Source: CANMXU01 sp052030545
Lineage (GTDB): Bacteria > Pseudomonadota > Gammaproteobacteria > Enterobacterales > Alteromonadaceae
Assembly: GCF_052030545.1 (NCBI RefSeq)
Contig: NZ_JBPDIH010000008.1
Span: 124,001 to 188,000, forward strand
Direction: 5' to 3'
DNA: 64,000 nt
Shown in pieces: positions 51,553 to 60,656 of this stretch. The position numbers and the translations under genes were made by a program. Position 1 is the stretch's first letter. Each line of letters begins with the position of its first letter. A model generated the notes under the pieces. The model worked only from the letters and a program-made list of their open reading frames with translations, searched no databases and was not told the origin of the DNA.

Positions 51553-52095
51553 TTATCTATTTTTAGGGGCTAAGACCATCACCATTTGACGCCCTTCCGC
51601 TCTACGAGGGAAGAACTCAACTACAGTTAGCTCTTCTAAATCTTTTTTAACACGATTTAGTAGATCAAACCCTAGTTCTTGGTGGGCCATTTCACGGCCG
51701 CGGAAACGTAATGTAACCTTGACCTTGTCGCCGCCTTCTAAAAAGCGCTTCAGGTTGCGTAGTTTGACCTGATAGTCGCCTTCATCTGTTCCAGGACGGA
51801 ATTTAATTTCCTTAACCTGTATCTGTTTCTGCTTTTTACGCTGTTCTTTTTGTTCCTTTGATTTTTCATAAAGGAACTTGCCGTAGTCCATAACTCGACA
51901 AACTGGAGGCTTGGCCGTAGGGCTGATCTCAACAAGGTCTACACCCGCTTCTTCAGCTTTATCCATTGCTTCATTTAACGTTACGATACCTGCTGGTTCA
52001 CCATCGTATCCGATCAAACGAACTTCAGTACCTGTAATTAACTCATTTAAACGATGAGCTGGCTCTTTCTGCCCGCCTCGTTGACCACCTTTAAT
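51553..52095 (-). CDS. infC: Translation initiation factor IF-3 (probable AUU start)
   Basis: IF-3 (180 aa from the AUU). Blocks: DGEPAGIVTLNEAMDKAEEAGVDLVEISPTAKPPVCRVMDYGKFLYEKSKE and KEIKFRPGTDEGDYQVKLRNLKRFLEGGDKVKVTLRFRGREMAHQ. Start: the reading is GGAGGAAC ATG GCT ATT AAA GGT GGT. The AUU at 52095, aligned with the E. coli start MKGG, lies nine bases after GGAGG, whereas the ATG at 52101 is only three away. The rare AUU is the basis of IF-3 autoregulation in E. coli, so it is preferred; the ATG would add two residues. Fourth base-line partner of thrS, rpmI, rplT. Confidence 0.95.
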   Translation of the reverse strand: MKGGQRGGQKEPAHRLNELITGTEVRLIGYDGEPAGIVTLNEAMDKAEEAGVDLVEISPTAKPPVCRVMDYGKFLYEKSKEQKEQRKKQKQIQVKEIKFRPGTDEGDYQVKLRNLKRFLEGGDKVKVTLRFRGREMAHQELGFDLLNRVKKDLEELTVVEFFPRRAEGRQMVMVLAPKNR

Positions 52096-52206
52096 AGCCA
52101 TGTTCCTCCAAAGAACTTTGTTCCAACTTTGTCGCGCAATTATTGGCGAACTGTTGGTTTATAAAATATTTGTGATATCCGTATGTTACTTTAATTTGCT
52201 TAGCGC

Positions 52207-54117
52207 TTAAAGACGTTCTTTTACTTCGTCTGTTAGCTTAGCAATAAAGTCGTCAACCGACATTTTTCCTAAATCTTCACCACTTCGAGTTCGTATTGCA
52301 ATTTCGCCGGCTTCCATCTCTTTATCACCAACAACTAATAAATACGGAACACGCTTCAAAGTGTGCTCGCGGATTTTAAAGCCTATCTTCTCATTTCTCA
52401 AGTCTAGTTTTGCTCTAAATCCATTTTCTTTTAGTTTTTTAACAACTTTTTCACAATATTCACCCTGTTTGTCGGTAATATTCATCACAGTTGCTTGAAT
52501 TGGCGATAACCACGTTGGGAATTTGCCGGTGTACTCTTCGATAAGAATACCGATAAATCGCTCTAATGAACCTAAAATTGCGCGGTGAATCATTACCGGT
52601 GTGTAACGTTCGTTATCTTCACCAACATAAGTTGCACCTAAACGCTCTGGTAAGGCAAAATCTAATTGCACAGTACCACATTGCCAGTTACGACCTAAAC
52701 AATCTAATAAGGTAAATTCAATTTTAGGACCGTAGAAAGCACCTTCGCCTGGTAAGTATTCAAACTTAATGCCTAAATCGTTCATGGCATTAGCAAGACC
52801 TTGCTCAGCTTTGTCCCAAATTTCATCGCTACCGATGCGTTTTTCAGGACGTGTTGAAAGTTTTACTAGTATGTCTTCAAAACCAAATGATTTATAAACG
52901 TCATAAACCATTTCAATACATTTCGTTACTTCAGCTTGTACTTGATCTTCGGTACAGAAGATATGCGCGTCATCTTGGGTAAAGCCACGGACACGCATTA
53001 AACCATGTAAAGCACCAGATGGTTCATTACGGTGACAACAGCCAAACTCAGCCATACGCAATGGTAAATCACGGTACGATTTTAAGCCTTGGTTAAATAT
53101 TTGCACGTGCCCTGGGCAGTTCATTGGCTTAATGGCATATTCACGCTTTTCTGACGTGGTTGTGAACATGTTTTCTGCGTATTTGTCCCAGTGACCTGAT
53201 TTTTCCCAAAGTACGCGGTCCATCATTAATGGGCCTTTTACTTCGTCGTAATCATATTCGTGTAATTTTTCACGAATGAACTTTTCAAGTTCGGTGTAAA
53301 TTGTCCAACCGTCGTTATGCCAAAATACCATGCCTGGCGCTTCTTCTTGCCAGTGGAATAGATCTAAGGTTTTGCCAATTTTACGGTGATCACGCTTTTC
53401 AGCTTCAGCAAGGCGTTGAATATACGCTTTTAATTGCTTTTTATCAGCCCATGCTGTGCCGTAAATACGTTGCAGCATTTTATTGTCTGAATCGCCACGC
53501 CAGTAGGCGCCAGCAACTTTCATTAATTTAAAATGATGACAATGACGCATGCTTGGTACATGTGGACCACGACACATATCAATGTATTCTTGGTGATGAT
53601 AAAGTGCAGGCGTGTCGGTTTTCTCGATGTTTTGATCAAGAATTTCTAATTTGTAGGTTTCACCACGTTCGCTAAAAGCGTCGTAAGCGTCTTGCCAAGT
53701 ACCTGTCTTTTTAATTACTTGGTAACCAGTTCTAGCAAGCTCGGTCATACGTTTTTCAAGAATAACTAAATCGTCTTCGGTAATAGAATGCTCTAAATCA
53801 ACGTCGTAATAAAAGCCGTTATCAATCGTAGGACCAATCGCCATTTTCGTTTCAGGCCAAATTTGCTTAATTGCGTGACCTAATAAATGCGCACAAGAGT
53901 GACGAATAATTTCTAAACCTTCAGCGTCTTTACTGGTAATAAGCTGAAGTGCCGCGTCTTTTTCAATTAACTCACACGCATCAACTAATTGTCCGTCTAT
54001 ACGACCAGCGATCGTCGCTTTGGCAAGACCAGGACCAATATCAAGAGCGACATCCATAACCGATACAGCATTGTCGAATGAGCGTTGTGAACCATCAGGG
54101 AGAGTAATTACAGGCAT
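52207..54117 (-). CDS. thrS: Threonyl-tRNA synthetase
   Basis: ThrS (636 aa). Order: TGS domain (MPVITLPDGSQRSFDN...), editing domain (HSCAHLLGHAIKQIWP and the CRGPHVPSM box), class II catalytic core (motif 2 region YRDLPLRMAEFGCCHRNEPSGALHGLMRVRGFTQDDAHIFC; motif 3 RAILGSLERFIGILIEEY) and the anticodon-binding domain. The ATG at 54117 has AAAGGAA upstream; a longer start at 54144 is less likely. It heads the thrS-infC-rpmI-rplT operon; in E. coli thrS is controlled by its own product. Confidence 0.98.
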   Translation of the reverse strand: MPVITLPDGSQRSFDNAVSVMDVALDIGPGLAKATIAGRIDGQLVDACELIEKDAALQLITSKDAEGLEIIRHSCAHLLGHAIKQIWPETKMAIGPTIDNGFYYDVDLEHSITEDDLVILEKRMTELARTGYQVIKKTGTWQDAYDAFSERGETYKLEILDQNIEKTDTPALYHHQEYIDMCRGPHVPSMRHCHHFKLMKVAGAYWRGDSDNKMLQRIYGTAWADKKQLKAYIQRLAEAEKRDHRKIGKTLDLFHWQEEAPGMVFWHNDGWTIYTELEKFIREKLHEYDYDEVKGPLMMDRVLWEKSGHWDKYAENMFTTTSEKREYAIKPMNCPGHVQIFNQGLKSYRDLPLRMAEFGCCHRNEPSGALHGLMRVRGFTQDDAHIFCTEDQVQAEVTKCIEMVYDVYKSFGFEDILVKLSTRPEKRIGSDEIWDKAEQGLANAMNDLGIKFEYLPGEGAFYGPKIEFTLLDCLGRNWQCGTVQLDFALPERLGATYVGEDNERYTPVMIHRAILGSLERFIGILIEEYTGKFPTWLSPIQATVMNITDKQGEYCEKVVKKLKENGFRAKLDLRNEKIGFKIREHTLKRVPYLLVVGDKEMEAGEIAIRTRSGEDLGKMSVDDFIAKLTDEVKERL

Positions 54118-54326
54118 GAATTTTCCTTTATACAGTGGCGGCACATACCAAGTGACGCTTGCTTATATTTTTTACGTTAAAAGTTAATACTTTAATAGCG
54201 TAGTAAAGTCGTTAACTACGATTATTCTGTCTATCTATATTTATTAGCTATGGTAATATTTACCAATAAGTGTAATAAACTTAAATATTTGGCTCGGGAA
54301 TATAGGGGAAAATCATCCACAATGCA

Positions 54327-55055
54327 ATGCCCATCGAAATTATGTTAACAAACTTGCGAAATTTATTTTTGTTACGAAAAAGCCTATGGTGTGTTTTGGT
54401 CATGATAAGTTTAATTATTCCCCGACAAAGCAGCGCCAATGCGCAAAACAACAACTGGCAATTATGGCGTGAAAAAGGTGATTTAAGCGTCAGTTATCAA
54501 GCCATTGAAGATAGCCCACTAATTACGATAAAAGCCAGTACCAAAATCACATCAACACTCGCCAGCGCACTCGCCTTTATTCAAAACACACACAACACAG
54601 CCAACTGGTTAGCTAATGCAAAAAACAGCCAAGTACTTAACCAGCTTACGCCACAGCGCCGTATATTCATTACTCGCTTTAAAGGATTATGGCCGGTAAA
54701 ACCAAGGTTTATGTTGTTAACATCGCACTATTGGCAAAATTACGATTTATCGATTGAAATATCAATCAACAACGCGACAGAAAAAGAGTTGCAGTTAATT
54801 ACGCCGCTCGATGAAGGCGACGTGATTCAAGTAGATGTGATACAAGCACATTGGTTAATTAAACCCATTGCGCAACACCAGCTTAGTATTGATTACGTTT
54901 TTACCGCTGACGCCAAAGGCAATTTGCCACGTTCTTTTACCAATAAATTATCGCTACGCGCTATTTGGCAAACCTTTGACCAGTTAAACCAACAGCTGCC
55001 TTTAACGAATAACCAACAACAAACAATAGCGGGTATAAAAGAAGCCACTCATTAA
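54327..55055 (+). CDS. Secreted START-like lipid-binding domain protein
   Basis: 242 aa. A signal-like helix (SLWCVLVMISLIIPRQSSA) precedes a START/Bet v 1-like domain: NNWQLWREKGDLSVSYQAIEDSPLITIKASTKI, LASALAFIQNTHNTANWLANAKNSQVL, and SFTNKLSLRAIWQTFDQLNQ. Gammaproteobacterial START proteins of this size are typically exported; the ligand is unknown. No operon partner; the translation start at 54327 is the first ATG in frame, with ATG 54342 as an alternative. Confidence 0.72.
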   Translation: MPIEIMLTNLRNLFLLRKSLWCVLVMISLIIPRQSSANAQNNNWQLWREKGDLSVSYQAIEDSPLITIKASTKITSTLASALAFIQNTHNTANWLANAKNSQVLNQLTPQRRIFITRFKGLWPVKPRFMLLTSHYWQNYDLSIEISINNATEKELQLITPLDEGDVIQVDVIQAHWLIKPIAQHQLSIDYVFTADAKGNLPRSFTNKLSLRAIWQTFDQLNQQLPLTNNQQQTIAGIKEATH

Positions 55056-55105
55056 GGTTATCAATAACCATTAGTGGCAACAAAACAATGGCAAATAGTA
55101 GTGGA

Positions 55106-56731
55106 CTAGGCTTTTAACATGGCAATAGCCATAGCTTCTGCGATTTTTATACCATCAATACCTGCTGATAAAATACCGCCGGCATAACCTGCACCCTCAC
55201 CCGCTGGAAATAGCCCTTGTACATTAAGACTTTGCAAGGTTTCTTTATCGCGCGTAATTTGAATAGGCGAAGACGTTCTAGTTTCAACCGCGGTTAAGGT
55301 TGCATCTTTTTTTGAAAAGCCTTTAATTTTACGTTCAAAAGCAGGAAGCGCTTCACGAATAGCATCAATGGCGTAGTCAGGCAGTGTTTCGCTTAAGTCG
55401 GTATAATGTACGCCCGGTTTATAGGAAGGTTCTACTTCGCCGTGCTCGCCACTTTTTCTACCCGCTAAGAAATCCCCCACTAGCTGACATGGCGCATCAT
55501 ACGTTTCACCGCCTAAGGTAAACGCGATTTCTTCGAGGCGACGCTGAAATTCAATACCGCCTAAAACATCGTTTTCGTCTTTACAGAAATCTTTAGGTTC
55601 AATACCAACAACAATCGCACTGTTAGCATTACGTTCGTGACGTGAATATTGACTCATGCCATTGGTAACAACGCGACCTTCCTCAGATGCTGCTGCCACA
55701 ACAGTACCGCCTGGGCACATACAAAAGCTGTATACTGAACGACCATTATTACAATGATGCACTAATTTATAATCTGCCGCGCCTAATATAGGGTGACCGG
55801 CATTTTGTCCAAAACGGGCATCGTCAATAACGGATTGTTCGTGTTCGATACGAAAGCCAACTGAAAACGGTTTTGGTTTAATAAACACCCCTTTTTCATG
55901 CAACATTTCAAAGGTATCTCGGGCACTGTGGCCGATAGCTAGTGCAACAAAATTGGTGTCAATTTTTTCACCGCTGGCAAGGGTTATGCCTGTTACTTGT
56001 TTACTGTCGCCCTGCTCTTCAAAGTGAAAATCATCAACACGTTGTTCAAAACGTACTTCACCGCCAAGTTCAAATATTTTGTTGCGCATTTGTTCAACCA
56101 TGGTCACTAATTTAAAAGTACCAATATGCGGTTTACTGACATATAAAATTTCTTCGGGTGCGCCGGCTTCAACAAACTCATTAAGTACTTTACGGCTGTA
56201 ATGCTTAGGATCTTTTACTTGGCTATAAAGTTTACCGTCAGAAAACGTACCTGCGCCACCTTCACCAAATTGTACATTAGATTCAGTGTTCAATAATTTT
56301 TTACGCCAAAAACCAAAGGTGTCTTTAGTGCGTTCTCGTACCTCTTTACCACGTTCCAATACGATAGGTTTAAAGCCCATTTGCGCCAAAACTAAACCAG
56401 CAAACAAGCCACATGGGCCCATGCCAATGACCACCGGACGCTGCGAAAGTTGCTCAGGTGCTTGCGCAACAAATTTATACGCCATATCTGGGGTTAATTT
56501 AACATTTTGATCTTTTTCAAACTGAGCTAACAATTTGTCATTGATGGTTGTTTCAACATCTAAGGTATACATTAAAATGATGTTGTTTTTACGTCTGGCG
56601 TCATAACCCCGTTTGAATACCGTAAAATCAACCAATTGTTGTTCGCTGATATTCAGTTTTTCAAGCACAGCTTGTTGTAATTGTTCGGGTTGATGATTAA
56701 GTTCAAGCTTAATATTGGTTAAGCGCAGCAT
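55106..56731 (-). CDS. FAD-dependent oxidoreductase (COG2509-type)
   Basis: 541 aa. An N-terminal region of about 95 residues (MLRLTNIKLELNHQPEQLQQAVLEKLNISEQQL, then YDARRKNNIILMYTLDVE) precedes the FAD-binding Rossmann motif VIGMGPCGLFAGLVLAQMGFKPIVLERG. Further blocks are GGAGTFSDGKLYSQVKD, CMCPGGTVVAAASEEGRVVTNGMSQYSRH and the C-terminal GLFPAGEGAGYAGGILSAGIDGIKIAEA. Members have not been given a substrate. fdxA is divergent 168 bases away, so a ferredoxin link is conceivable. Confidence 0.88.
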   Translation of the reverse strand: MLRLTNIKLELNHQPEQLQQAVLEKLNISEQQLVDFTVFKRGYDARRKNNIILMYTLDVETTINDKLLAQFEKDQNVKLTPDMAYKFVAQAPEQLSQRPVVIGMGPCGLFAGLVLAQMGFKPIVLERGKEVRERTKDTFGFWRKKLLNTESNVQFGEGGAGTFSDGKLYSQVKDPKHYSRKVLNEFVEAGAPEEILYVSKPHIGTFKLVTMVEQMRNKIFELGGEVRFEQRVDDFHFEEQGDSKQVTGITLASGEKIDTNFVALAIGHSARDTFEMLHEKGVFIKPKPFSVGFRIEHEQSVIDDARFGQNAGHPILGAADYKLVHHCNNGRSVYSFCMCPGGTVVAAASEEGRVVTNGMSQYSRHERNANSAIVVGIEPKDFCKDENDVLGGIEFQRRLEEIAFTLGGETYDAPCQLVGDFLAGRKSGEHGEVEPSYKPGVHYTDLSETLPDYAIDAIREALPAFERKIKGFSKKDATLTAVETRTSSPIQITRDKETLQSLNVQGLFPAGEGAGYAGGILSAGIDGIKIAEAMAIAMLKA

Positions 56732-56899
56732 AAATTTTCCAAAGCAGCATATCGATAATTGCCGGCATTTTACCTGATAGCTTGGTTATGTTAAATCAAC
56801 AATTGTATTTGTTTGCGTTCAAGGTATGATATCGCGAAATTTGTTCCCTCGCGCTAGACTTAATGGGAATCGAGTAGAGATATTAAATGTGAGAACACC

Positions 56900-57235
56900 G
56901 TGGCGTTTGTAGTAACTGATAACTGTATTAAATGTAAATATACTGATTGTGTGGCTGTATGCCCTGCTGATGCATTTTACGAAGGGCCAAACTTTTTAGC
57001 CATTAATCCCAACGATTGCATCGATTGCGACCTTTGCCCTATTGAGTGCCCCGCTGAAGCGATTTACCAAGAAGATAAGGTGCCAGAAGATCAAAAAGAG
57101 TTTATTAAACTCAATGCTGAACTTTCGCAAATATGGCCAAGAATAACAGATTTAAAAACGCCACCTGCCGATGCAAAAGAATGGGATGGCGTGCCTAATA
57201 AAATTCAATATTTGATTGTTGATGCTGACGACTAA
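56900..57235 (+). CDS. fdxA: Ferredoxin FdxA (3Fe-4S/4Fe-4S)
   Basis: 111 aa, GTG start. Two cluster motifs: DNCIKCKYTDCVAVCPADAF (Cys9, 12, 17, 21) and CIDCDLCPIECPAEAI, as in FdxA-type seven-iron ferredoxins. The C-terminal acidic extension (LSQIWPRITDLKTPPADAKEWDGVPNKIQYL) is typical. It transfers single electrons in the cytosol. Divergent from the flavoprotein. Confidence 0.95.
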   Translation: MAFVVTDNCIKCKYTDCVAVCPADAFYEGPNFLAINPNDCIDCDLCPIECPAEAIYQEDKVPEDQKEFIKLNAELSQIWPRITDLKTPPADAKEWDGVPNKIQYLIVDADD

Positions 57236-57415
57236 ATTATCCTGTACTTAACGCCGAAAAGTAGAAAATATAATCACTACCACGCTAGAAAGACTTTTTA
57301 GAAAAATTATTTTAGCAAGATCAACACACTAGTTTTACTGGCTAACTTTTAATGGCGAAACAGGTAAAATTGTCCATACTCAACAATAGCTACTGAAGTT
57401 AACAGAGTAAGCATT

Positions 57416-57622
57416 ATGGTCGACAATATTAAAGAGGAACGCATAACTTGCCCTCACTGTGGGCACCATTTACGCGTAACATTAGATTTTTCGGGTGGTG
57501 ATCAAGACTATTATGAAGAATGCCCAGCTTGTTGCAAAGAAATTCACTTAAACATGCATATCGACGAATATCGCCAAAAAGTACAACTGGCAATAGATAG
57601 TGACGACGAACAAGTTTTCTAA
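57416..57622 (+). CDS. CPXCG-motif cysteine-rich protein
   Basis: 68 aa. Zinc-ribbon-like pairs CPHCG (near residue 12) and CPACC, with the ending EIHLNMHIDEYRQKVQLAIDSDDEQVF. The conserved small-protein group carries no assigned function. It lies 180 bases after fdxA on the same strand. Confidence 0.85.
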   Translation: MVDNIKEERITCPHCGHHLRVTLDFSGGDQDYYEECPACCKEIHLNMHIDEYRQKVQLAIDSDDEQVF

Positions 57623-57799
57623 TTGAATCGAAAGATACAAACGTTTACTAAATTTACATTCTGTTTTTCCCAAAATAACTTATGCTTGTGCATTGTGCTC
57701 TTCCCTAAAGACGATATGATTGCGGGGCAATCAAGCACCATTCTGACAAAAAGCATCACCACGATTAATAAATTTACGCTTATAAACTAGTAGCCATTA

Positions 57800-59197
57800 A
57801 TGAAACCTAATAATTTTCTTCAAAATACCAAAAGCTTACTAAAGCTCGCTTATCCTATTTTAATTGCCCAACTTATCCAAAATTTAATGGGGTTTGCCGA
57901 TACAGTGATGGCTGGCCGCGTTAGTGCAACAGACATGGCAGCGGTTGCCGTAGCCAGTAGCGTTTGGTTACCGCTAATTCTAACGATTTATGGTTTGATC
58001 ATGGCATTAGCGACCATAGTGTCGAATCTTAGCGGCGCAAAAAAATTCGATGAAGTGGCTAAAGCTACCCACCAAACCGCATGGATTGCCATCGTATTAG
58101 GTATATCACTTATCGGATTGTTTTATCTTGCAAAGCCTTATGTATATCAAACATTCGGCTTAGATCCGCAATTAAAAGAGTTAATGTTTGATTACCTAAG
58201 TTTTGTTGTTTGGGGCGCACCGGGTTTTTGTTTATATATCGTGCTTAGAAACTATTCAGAAGGCTTATCGTTTACCAAACCAACCATGATAATTAGCATT
58301 ATCGGTTTGCTCATTAATATTCCTGCCAATTATATTTTTATTTACGGGGAATTTGGCATGCCGGCGCTCGGCGGTGCCGGTTGTGGATTAGCAACAGGTC
58401 TCGTCTATTGGGTTATGTTTATTAGTATGTTGATATACGTACTCTTGGCAAAGCCGTTAAAAAAGGCACCATTGTTTAGCAAAATATATTGGCCAGAATG
58501 GCAAGGCATTAAAGAAATATTAACCGTTGGTGTACCTATTGCCTTATCTTTGTTATTTGAAGTGAGCCTATTTTCGGTGATCGCACTTATTATTGCGCCA
58601 TTTGGTGTAGATATTGTCGCCAGCCACCAAATTACCATTAACTTTACCGGTATGATTTTTATGGTGCCATTAAGTATTGCGATGGCAGTTACCATAAAAG
58701 TGGGGTTTGCGTTGGGAGAAAAAGATCATCAACAAGCCAAAGATATCTGTAATAACTCCTATATTTTAGGTTTAGGTATTGCCGTGACCACAGCGTTATT
58801 TACCCTTGCTTTTAGAGAGTACATTCCAAGTATTTACACTAACGATGAAAACGTTATCGCCTTAGCCGCTAACTTAATGTTGCTAGGGGCCATGTTTCAA
58901 TTATCAGATTATATTCAAGTAATTTCTGCCGGCGCGCTACGTGGCTACAAAGATACCAAGTCAATCTTGTATATCACCTTTATTTCATATTGGGTCATTG
59001 GTTTGGGTTTAGGTTCGATTTTAGGCTTAACCGATTGGATAGTGCCTTCGATTGGTGCCTATGGTTTTTGGGTTGGCATAATTTTAGGATTGACCAGTGC
59101 AGCCATTTTACTAGGCTGGCGATTAAAAGTTGTGCAAAAAAGATTAGCATCAAGCAGTGAATCCTTAAATGAATCATCGCAAGCTGAACAAAATTAA
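57800..59197 (+). CDS. MATE-family efflux transporter (NorM/MdtK-like)
   Basis: 465 aa with twelve hydrophobic helices. The MATE pattern: LAYPILIAQLIQNLMGFADTVMAGRVSATDMAAVAVASSVWLPL near the N-terminus, and the second-half repeat VGVPIALSLLFEVSLFSVIALIIAPFGVDIVASHQITINFTGMIFMVPLSIAMAVTIKVGFALG. Such transporters exchange Na+ or H+ for cationic drugs or metabolites. It is a single gene; a tRNA gene follows. Confidence 0.92.
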   Translation: MKPNNFLQNTKSLLKLAYPILIAQLIQNLMGFADTVMAGRVSATDMAAVAVASSVWLPLILTIYGLIMALATIVSNLSGAKKFDEVAKATHQTAWIAIVLGISLIGLFYLAKPYVYQTFGLDPQLKELMFDYLSFVVWGAPGFCLYIVLRNYSEGLSFTKPTMIISIIGLLINIPANYIFIYGEFGMPALGGAGCGLATGLVYWVMFISMLIYVLLAKPLKKAPLFSKIYWPEWQGIKEILTVGVPIALSLLFEVSLFSVIALIIAPFGVDIVASHQITINFTGMIFMVPLSIAMAVTIKVGFALGEKDHQQAKDICNNSYILGLGIAVTTALFTLAFREYIPSIYTNDENVIALAANLMLLGAMFQLSDYIQVISAGALRGYKDTKSILYITFISYWVIGLGLGSILGLTDWIVPSIGAYGFWVGIILGLTSAAILLGWRLKVVQKRLASSSESLNESSQAEQN

Positions 59198-59326
59198 CGC
59201 AGCCTGCTGCGTTAATAAGCAGTTAGTGAAAAAAGCCCTGATTTTTCATTAAAATTACTTGCAAGTTTTAAAGCTGCCCGATAACATAGCGCTCCGTTGA
59301 AACAATCAACGTTTACAAATTATTAT

Positions 59327-59403
59327 ACGTCCGTAGCTCAGTTGGTTAGAGCGCATCCTTGACATGGATGAGGTCGGTGATTCAAATTCACTCGGACGTA
59401 CCA
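59327..59403 (+). tRNA. tRNA-Val (anticodon GAC)
   Basis: 77 bases. The acceptor arm ACGTCCG pairs with CGGACGT, the discriminator is A and CCA is encoded. The anticodon stem CATCC/GGATG encloses TTGACAT, with anticodon GAC (valine). The T arm GGTGA-TTCAAAT-TCACT and D arm GCTC..GAGC are complete. Confidence 0.96.
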
Positions 59404-59411
59404 AATTCGAT

Positions 59412-59439
59412 AAAAAGGCTGCCTTATGGCGGCCTTTTT
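59412..59439 (+). terminator. Terminator after tRNA-Val
   Basis: AAAAAGGCTGCC - TTAT - GGCGGCCTTTTT, nine bases after the CCA end. Confidence 0.88.
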
Positions 59440-59440
59440 G

Positions 59441-59620
59441 CTTTTTAACTTTTGCTTTTTAACTTTTGCTTTTTAACTTTTGCTTTTTAACTTTTGCTTG
59501 TAGCTTTTTACTTGTAGCTTCAAACTTTCAACTTACTGCTTGTAGCTTTTTACTTTTAGCTTCAAGCTTTCAACTTGCTGCTTGTAGCTTTTTTACTTTT
59601 AGCTTCAAGCTTTAAACTTC
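59441..59620. repeat. Nested tandem repeats downstream of tRNA-Val
   Basis: Four perfect 14-base units CTTTTTAACTTTTG (59441-59496) are followed by about three 42-base units beginning CTTGTAGCTTTTTACTT (59497-59538, 59539-59580, and a shortened 59581-59620). The 42-mer is itself built from CTT/TAGCTT-type subunits related to the 14-mer. No ORF covers it. Confidence 0.95.
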
Positions 59621-59719
59621 CACCGTTTAGTAGTAAGTTACATCGGTATATTAGGTACTAACAAGTATTGTTCATTTTTCTATTATCTTTGAAGTTACAC
59701 TTTCTAAGGGTTCGCATTA

Positions 59720-60529
59720 ATGTTTTCGACTTTATTTAAAACTCAACCTGTAATCGACGAATCTAGTCGTGATTGGATTTTTGATACTTTCGCTTGGTGT
59801 ATACAGCACCTTGATGGTGATTTTTTCAAAAATAATAGCGAACTCATTTTACCTAACAATAACTTTTACCCTGGAAAAGTCAGCAGCGTTGAAGAAATGG
59901 CAGACGCTATTTTTACTAATACGCTCAAATATACGGGACTGTCTAACTGGCCAATTAAATTAGTCCCAGCAGAGCGTTATATTCAAAAACAAATACCTGC
60001 GCTTAGTTTTGACAAAAACCTTCGCGGTGAACACTGTAAAGTATCGTCTCAAGCCAGTTATACAATTAATGATGAAGAAATAGCACATACTATCGATATT
60101 GCATTTCACCCAAGCCAACTAAATCAACCACAAGACTTAATTGCCTATTTAGTGCAAAAGCAAGCCAGTATTTTAATTAGTCAGCAAAAAATTGCGCCTC
60201 CTGGCGGCAAAGAGACCTTAGCGCAAACCATCGATTTAGTTGCCTGTTTTATGGGTTTTGGCGTTATATTTGCCAATACGGCTTATCAATTTAAAGGCGG
60301 CTGTGGCTCTTGTAACAATCGTAATTTAAACCGACAAGCCGCCTTGCCTGAACTCGAAACTGTGTATGCATTAGCCTTATTTACCGTATTAAAAAATGGC
60401 GATATCAAACAGGTTAAAAAAGCGCTTAAATCTCATTTATACAAGCCATTTCGCCAAGCCCATAAAGAAATATCAACATACTTGCAGCAAGGTGCAGACA
60501 CTAAACATGGCGCATTATTGCTTAGCTAA
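59720..60529 (+). CDS. Uncharacterised protein with CGSCxxR motif
   Basis: 269 aa, no family recognised. The N-terminal half is acidic and aromatic (DWIFDTFAWCIQHLDGDFFKN). The middle contains QTIDLVACFMGFGVIFANTAYQFKGGCGSCNNRNLNRQA, with a CGSC cysteine pair, then a helical tail ending in LLLS. The hydrophobic stretch before the CGSC motif is short for a transmembrane helix, so it may be cytosolic. AAGGGT precedes the ATG. No operon partner. Confidence 0.65.
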   Translation: MFSTLFKTQPVIDESSRDWIFDTFAWCIQHLDGDFFKNNSELILPNNNFYPGKVSSVEEMADAIFTNTLKYTGLSNWPIKLVPAERYIQKQIPALSFDKNLRGEHCKVSSQASYTINDEEIAHTIDIAFHPSQLNQPQDLIAYLVQKQASILISQQKIAPPGGKETLAQTIDLVACFMGFGVIFANTAYQFKGGCGSCNNRNLNRQAALPELETVYALALFTVLKNGDIKQVKKALKSHLYKPFRQAHKEISTYLQQGADTKHGALLLS

Positions 60530-60656
60530 ATAAACACGATAAAACTTTCACTGGTTTGACCCGAATCGTTTACAACTTTGTTTCATTTGCTCATAATGTG
60601 AATAAATAGCTGCTTTTACTAAGCAGCGTAAAATTATTTGTTCACTAGGAGTTTAC

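Noticed and set aside
57319..57332. GATCAACACACTAG as a remnant of the MITE end
   Set aside because: Thirteen matching bases with no partner arm; too short to call.
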